A DNA stretch of 9,578 bases, from positions 1 through 9,578 of the forward strand of contig NHDN01000002.1 of the NCBI GenBank assembly GCA_002171765.1, read 5' to 3'. The first letter of the stretch is position 1, and each line of letters begins with the position of its first letter. This document shows positions 5,784 to 9,578 of this stretch, in pieces. This DNA comes from Verrucomicrobia bacterium TMED60. GTDB lineage: Bacteria; Verrucomicrobiota; Verrucomicrobiae; Opitutales; MB11C04. The notes under the pieces are model-generated. The model did not search any database. It had not been told where the DNA came from and worked only from the letters and a program-made list of their open reading frames with translations. The position numbers and the translations under genes are program-made.

Positions 5784-6365
5784 TTATAACTCCTTATCCT
5801 CTCCTATAGTTAATATACTTCCTTCAAACATATGAGGAGGTACAATTAGATTAGTAGGTGCTGGAACACCCTTAAAAACTCTTCCTACAATATCAAACAT
5901 TGAGCCATGGCATGGACAAAAAAAACCTCCACTCCATGTTGCATCCCATGATTTAGGTTCAACTTCAGGGAAATATTTTGGAGCGCAACCTAGATGAGTG
6001 CATACTCCAGACATTACCGAATATTCTGAACTTTTTGATCTCGTAGGGAATAAGCCTTTGTATGGTTCAGAAATAAGATCAGAATTTGGATCAGCTAATT
6101 TTGGTAAAGAAAGTTCTAAACTCGCAAGACTTTCTTTGGTATGTCTAATAATAAACACCGGTTGTTTTCTCCATGAAACTTGTATTTGCTGACCAAACTG
6201 CATTTTTGAAACGTCAAGCTTTACAGGGGCTCCGGCTGCCTTAGCCTTAGCACTTGGATTCCAAGCAGCTATAAATGGTGTTGCAGCAAATGGTACTCCA
6301 GACAAGCCTACTGCGCTTGTCAGGCCAATTAAAACTTTTCTTCTGGTTTTATCTTTATCTTGCAT
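5784..6365 (-). CDS. petA: Ubiquinol-cytochrome c reductase, Rieske iron-sulfur subunit
   Basis: The Rieske protein takes the first electron from ubiquinol at the Qo site of complex III and carries it to cytochrome c1 by a swing of its head domain. The 193 residues start with a Tat-type signal anchor (TRRKVLIG at 7-14, twin arginines 8-9) whose hydrophobic segment (about 11-34) stays as the membrane anchor. A short hinge rich in Ala, Lys and Gly follows (38-47). The [2Fe-2S] cluster motifs are CTHLGC at 122-127 and CPCHGS at 150-155: ligands C122, H124, C150 and H153, with a C127-C152 disulfide. A GVPAP loop follows at 166-170. It is the first gene of petABC, preceded by a consensus extended -10 promoter; no Shine-Dalgarno sequence is seen before its ATG, whereas the start of petB has a strong one. 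Confidence 0.97.
   Translation of the reverse strand: MQDKDKTRRKVLIGLTSAVGLSGVPFAATPFIAAWNPSAKAKAAGAPVKLDVSKMQFGQQIQVSWRKQPVFIIRHTKESLASLELSLPKLADPNSDLISEPYKGLFPTRSKSSEYSVMSGVCTHLGCAPKYFPEVEPKSWDATWSGGFFCPCHGSMFDIVGRVFKGVPAPTNLIVPPHMFEGSILTIGEDKEL
5790..5795 (-). promoter_or_regulatory. Ribosome binding site of petB (AAGGAG) inside the petA 3' end
   Basis: The strongest Shine-Dalgarno sequence in the window, six bases before the petB ATG. It lies within the last petA codons, and the petA stop TAA is followed at once by the petB ATG. This suits translational coupling of the two complex III subunits. Confidence 0.75.
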
Positions 6366-6398
6366 TTAGGTTGTGTGCGACTAAAAAATCAGACTGGG

Positions 6399-6407
6399 AT
6401 TATAACA
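6399..6407 (-). promoter_or_regulatory. petABC promoter, extended -10 (TGTTATAAT)
   Basis: The minus strand has a perfect TATAAT with TG one base upstream, forming an extended -10 element. At the usual -35 distance only a weak AT-rich stretch (AATTTT) is seen, as is common with extended -10 promoters. The start would be near 6392, giving a leader of about 27 bases before petA. It lies in the 101-base gap between rpsI and petA, so petABC (and probably sspA) can be expressed separately from the ribosomal protein genes. Confidence 0.65.
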
Positions 6408-6466
6408 TAATTTAGTAATATAAAATTCACTTATAATTGAAAATAAGCGAGTAAAAATTAAGAAAA

Positions 6467-6859
6467 TTATCTTTTTGAGAACTGTTTACTTTTTCTAGCT
6501 TTTACAAGCCCAGGTTTCTTTCTTTCGACTCTTCTTGGGTCTCTTGTTAAAAGTCCTGCTTTTTTTAATTGAGGTCTAGCTTCTTCATCAAACATTGTTA
6601 ATGCTCTTGAAATACCATGTCTTATCGCTCCTGCTTGGCCAAAGCTTCCACCACCCTTAACCTTTATATTGACATCTATTTTTTCGGATAGATCTAAAAG
6701 CTCCAAGGGTTGCATTACAAGCATTTGAGCAACTTTCCTTCCGAAATACTCATCTAACTTTTTGTTATTTACAACAATTTCACCTTTGCCTTTTTTTAAG
6801 TAAACTCTAGCAGAAGATGTTTTTCTCCTACCTGTTGCGTAATGTGTTTCTGTGCTCAT
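6467..6859 (-). CDS. rpsI: 30S ribosomal protein S9
   Basis: S9 is a late-assembling 30S head protein whose C-terminal tail reaches the P-site tRNA anticodon. The protein is 130 residues, the same length as in E. coli. Family motifs are clear: [14 protein letters not shown] at 8-21, [12 protein letters not shown] at 30-41, [21 protein letters not shown] at 68-88, [28 protein letters not shown] at the end, with the invariant basic SKR terminus that contacts tRNA. It follows rplM after three bases, the L13-S9 operon found across bacteria. No clear terminator follows it; a weak CTTAT/ATAAG inverted repeat lies about 20 bases on. Confidence 0.98.
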   Translation of the reverse strand: MSTETHYATGRRKTSSARVYLKKGKGEIVVNNKKLDEYFGRKVAQMLVMQPLELLDLSEKIDVNIKVKGGGSFGQAGAIRHGISRALTMFDEEARPQLKKAGLLTRDPRRVERKKPGLVKARKSKQFSKR

Positions 6860-6862
6860 TAG

Positions 6863-7294
6863 TTAGCTTAGCTTCCATTCAGTGGGTTGTTGTGATTCAT
6901 GATCATGATCAGGGCCTTTAAAAACTTTAAGTTTTTTAATCATAGATTTACCTAACTTATTTTTAGGAAGCATACCTTTTACAGCTTCTTCTATAATTCT
7001 TTCAGGATTTTTACTATTTAATTCTTGAAATGTTTGAGTTTTAAGGCCACCAGGATATAAAGAGTGTTTATAGTATTTTTTATTTGTAAACTTTGAGCCA
7101 GTAACTTTAATTTTTTCCGCATTTACAACAATTACATAATCTCCTCCATCAGTGTGAGGTGTGAATGTGGGCTTATCTTTGCCTCTTATCCTGTCAGCAA
7201 TTTTAGTAGCTACCCTGCCCAATATTCGATCAGAAACATCCAATACAAACCAGTTTCTTTCGACTTCTTCTTTTTTAAGTGAATAAGTTTTCAT
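6863..7294 (-). CDS. rplM: 50S ribosomal protein L13
   Basis: L13 is an early assembly protein of the large subunit that binds 23S rRNA; in E. coli it represses its own rplM-rpsI mRNA. Motifs seen: MKTYSLKKEEVERNWFVLDVSDRILGRVATKIADRIRGKDKPTFTPH, then GDYVIVVNAEKIKVTGSKFTNKKYYKHSLYPGG, and EEAVKGMLPKNKLGKSMIKKLKVFKGPDHDHESQQP near the end, all as in the family. Two in-frame ATGs are available, at 7300 (MIMKTY) and 7294 (MKTY). I chose 7294 because known L13 proteins begin MKT and this gives 143 residues against 142 in E. coli. Neither start has a Shine-Dalgarno sequence, so the choice rests on family alignment alone. zapE lies 59 bases or more upstream on the same strand, with rpsI three bases downstream. 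Confidence 0.96.
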   Translation of the reverse strand: MKTYSLKKEEVERNWFVLDVSDRILGRVATKIADRIRGKDKPTFTPHTDGGDYVIVVNAEKIKVTGSKFTNKKYYKHSLYPGGLKTQTFQELNSKNPERIIEEAVKGMLPKNKLGKSMIKKLKVFKGPDHDHESQQPTEWKLS

Positions 7295-7315
7295 AATCAT
7301 TTAATTTGAGTGAGA

Positions 7316-7344
7316 ATATTAATGTTTACGAGTAAATATAGCAA
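7316..7344 (-). promoter_or_regulatory. Candidate rplM-rpsI promoter
   Basis: In the short gap between zapE and rplM the minus strand has TTGCTA (7339-7344; 4 of 6) and TAATAT (7316-7321; 4 of 6) exactly 17 bases apart. Transcription would start near 7309, leaving a very short leader. The boxes are moderate. The main support is that a strongly expressed ribosomal operon should have its own promoter here and this is the best-spaced pair I can see. Confidence 0.4.
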
Positions 7345-7359
7345 TATTTATATGCATTT

Positions 7360-8418
7360 TTATTCATTATTATCATTTGTTAAATACTCATACATTTGCA
7401 TCTCAGATAATCTGCTAGCACACCTAACCCATAAAAATTCTAATTTAACACCCGTATAGATTGAATCTATATCAATATCATTGAAAAAAAATTTAATTTT
7501 ACTTTTTCTGGTATAAAGAATATCTATAAATGAAATAAATCTTCGTATTATATCGGCTGAGTCATCATCACATTCATAGAAGTTGCTGATAAAAATCCAA
7601 TCATATCTATTTGAAATTTCTTTGTAATCTTTAGAATTTGTAGGTTCTTTAAAAAAACTCATAAAGTCAATCCATAAAAAATTATTTGATGAAATTTTAC
7701 ATTTAAATTTTCTATTATTTATTTGCACTTCACTACTATGATCGTCTGAAAATGCAAAATTATTTTTTAAGAATCTAGTAATATGATTGTCGGTATAAGA
7801 ATTTTTTTTATCATTATCTAATTCAATTATATTTCTAGTTCTATAATCAATGCCGCCATCAAGCATAAAAATGTCTAATTTTTCAACGCATTCATGCATT
7901 GATTTGATGAATTTTTGTCTTTGCAACCCGTCTTTATATAAATCATTTGGGTGCGCATTAGATGTAAGAATAATCTTTACTCCAGAGTCTAAAATTTCTT
8001 TCAAAAGATTTGAAATAATCATTGCATCTGCAACATCTTCTACTTGAAATTCGTCAATAAATATTAAACTGCATTCCTTTATAAGGCTTTTTAAAACATG
8101 TCTAAGGGGATTGCTTAGGCCTGAAAAATTATTGAGCTCATTGTGAACAGTATTCATAAAATCAATATAGTGGTAGGTCTTTAATGAATTTTGTTTGAGT
8201 TGTTTTAAATATTCATTAACTATCAATGTTTTACCTCTACCAACATCTCCCCATACATAAATACCTAAATTTTTATTTCCTGAGAGTTTGTTAATTACAC
8301 TAAACATTCTTTTATTTAGAGTTATTTTAGATAATCTATTTATGAGTTCTAACTGTGCTGAATCTACTTTTATGCCTTGGTTTTTAAGGGCATCAATGAT
8401 ATTTTGAGTAGTTGACAT
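7360..8418 (-). CDS. zapE: Cell division protein ZapE (AFG1/LACE1-family ATPase)
   Basis: ZapE is an AAA-type ATPase that binds FtsZ and modulates Z-ring stability in E. coli under some stress conditions; its eukaryotic relatives (AFG1/LACE1) act in mitochondrial protein quality control. The 352 residues (E. coli 375) show Walker A GDVGRGKT at 57-64, HYIDFMNTVHNEL at 83-95, Walker B LIFIDEFQVEDVADAM at 118-133, the TSN sensor at 152-154 followed by AHPNDLYKDGLQRQKF at 155-170, GGIDYRTR at 188-195, and the family's closing LSEMQMYEYL. The middle (about 200-300) is poorly conserved and rich in Asn, Asp and Lys. The start codon is one base from that of the divergent degS gene, so its promoter must lie in degS; a perfect TATAAT at 8448-8453 on this strand is a candidate, with no clear -35. 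rplM-rpsI follow downstream. Confidence 0.93.
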   Translation of the reverse strand: MSTTQNIIDALKNQGIKVDSAQLELINRLSKITLNKRMFSVINKLSGNKNLGIYVWGDVGRGKTLIVNEYLKQLKQNSLKTYHYIDFMNTVHNELNNFSGLSNPLRHVLKSLIKECSLIFIDEFQVEDVADAMIISNLLKEILDSGVKIILTSNAHPNDLYKDGLQRQKFIKSMHECVEKLDIFMLDGGIDYRTRNIIELDNDKKNSYTDNHITRFLKNNFAFSDDHSSEVQINNRKFKCKISSNNFLWIDFMSFFKEPTNSKDYKEISNRYDWIFISNFYECDDDSADIIRRFISFIDILYTRKSKIKFFFNDIDIDSIYTGVKLEFLWVRCASRLSEMQMYEYLTNDNNE

Positions 8419-8419
8419 T

Positions 8420-9578
<1,159 letters not shown>

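Noticed and set aside
6430..6447. CTTAT/ATAAG inverted repeat downstream of rpsI, as a terminator
   Set aside because: The stem is only five AT-rich base pairs with an eight-base loop and no clean T run, too weak to call.
8412..8417. Perfect TTGACA two bases before the degS ATG
   Set aside because: As a -35 it would start transcription well inside degS, where no in-frame ATG follows, and there is no good -10 at the right distance.

Overview
The window looks like a piece of the core chromosome of an AT-rich, tightly packed gammaproteobacterium, perhaps a streamlined marine lineage of the SAR86 kind. That placement is an inference from base composition, very short intergenic spaces and gene order. 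No gene here is specific to one lineage. From memory, the order follows the Pseudomonas-type arrangement (murA / algW-degS / zapE / rplM-rpsI / petABC / sspA / lpoA / rsmI / rnpB / mraZ / ... ftsZ), but many genes usually found between these are absent.

Layout from left to right. The 5' part of ftsZ and a complete mraZ lie on the minus strand and are transcribed mraZ then ftsZ with only 13 bases between them. Upstream of mraZ is a run of four 10-bp-spaced GTGTG/GTGTT units, the architecture expected of a MraZ operator, overlapping candidate promoters. Next comes rnpB, a compact RNase P RNA with its own -10 box, then rsmI (16S rRNA 2'-O-methyltransferase). Diverging from rsmI is a short lipoprotein that resembles only the C-terminal half of LpoA. 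It converges on and overlaps sspA. The minus strand then carries a respiratory operon, petA-petB-petC (Rieske protein, cytochrome b, cytochrome c1), with sspA as its probable last gene. Upstream lie rplM-rpsI (L13-S9) and zapE. A DegS-like serine protease diverges from zapE, with one base between the two start codons, and its 3' end overlaps the convergent 3' end of murA, of which only the last 58 codons are in the window.

The genes fall into four jobs: cell division and peptidoglycan (ftsZ, mraZ, zapE, murA, LpoA-like protein), ribosome and RNA maturation (rplM, rpsI, rsmI, rnpB), respiration (petABC), and stress response (sspA, degS). I see no mobile element, CRISPR array, tRNA, prophage or defence gene, and no stretch over 300 bases without a gene. 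The most interesting points are the collapse of the dcw cluster to mraZ-ftsZ, the phased MraZ-type operator, the half-length LpoA, and the extreme compaction of divergent and convergent gene pairs.
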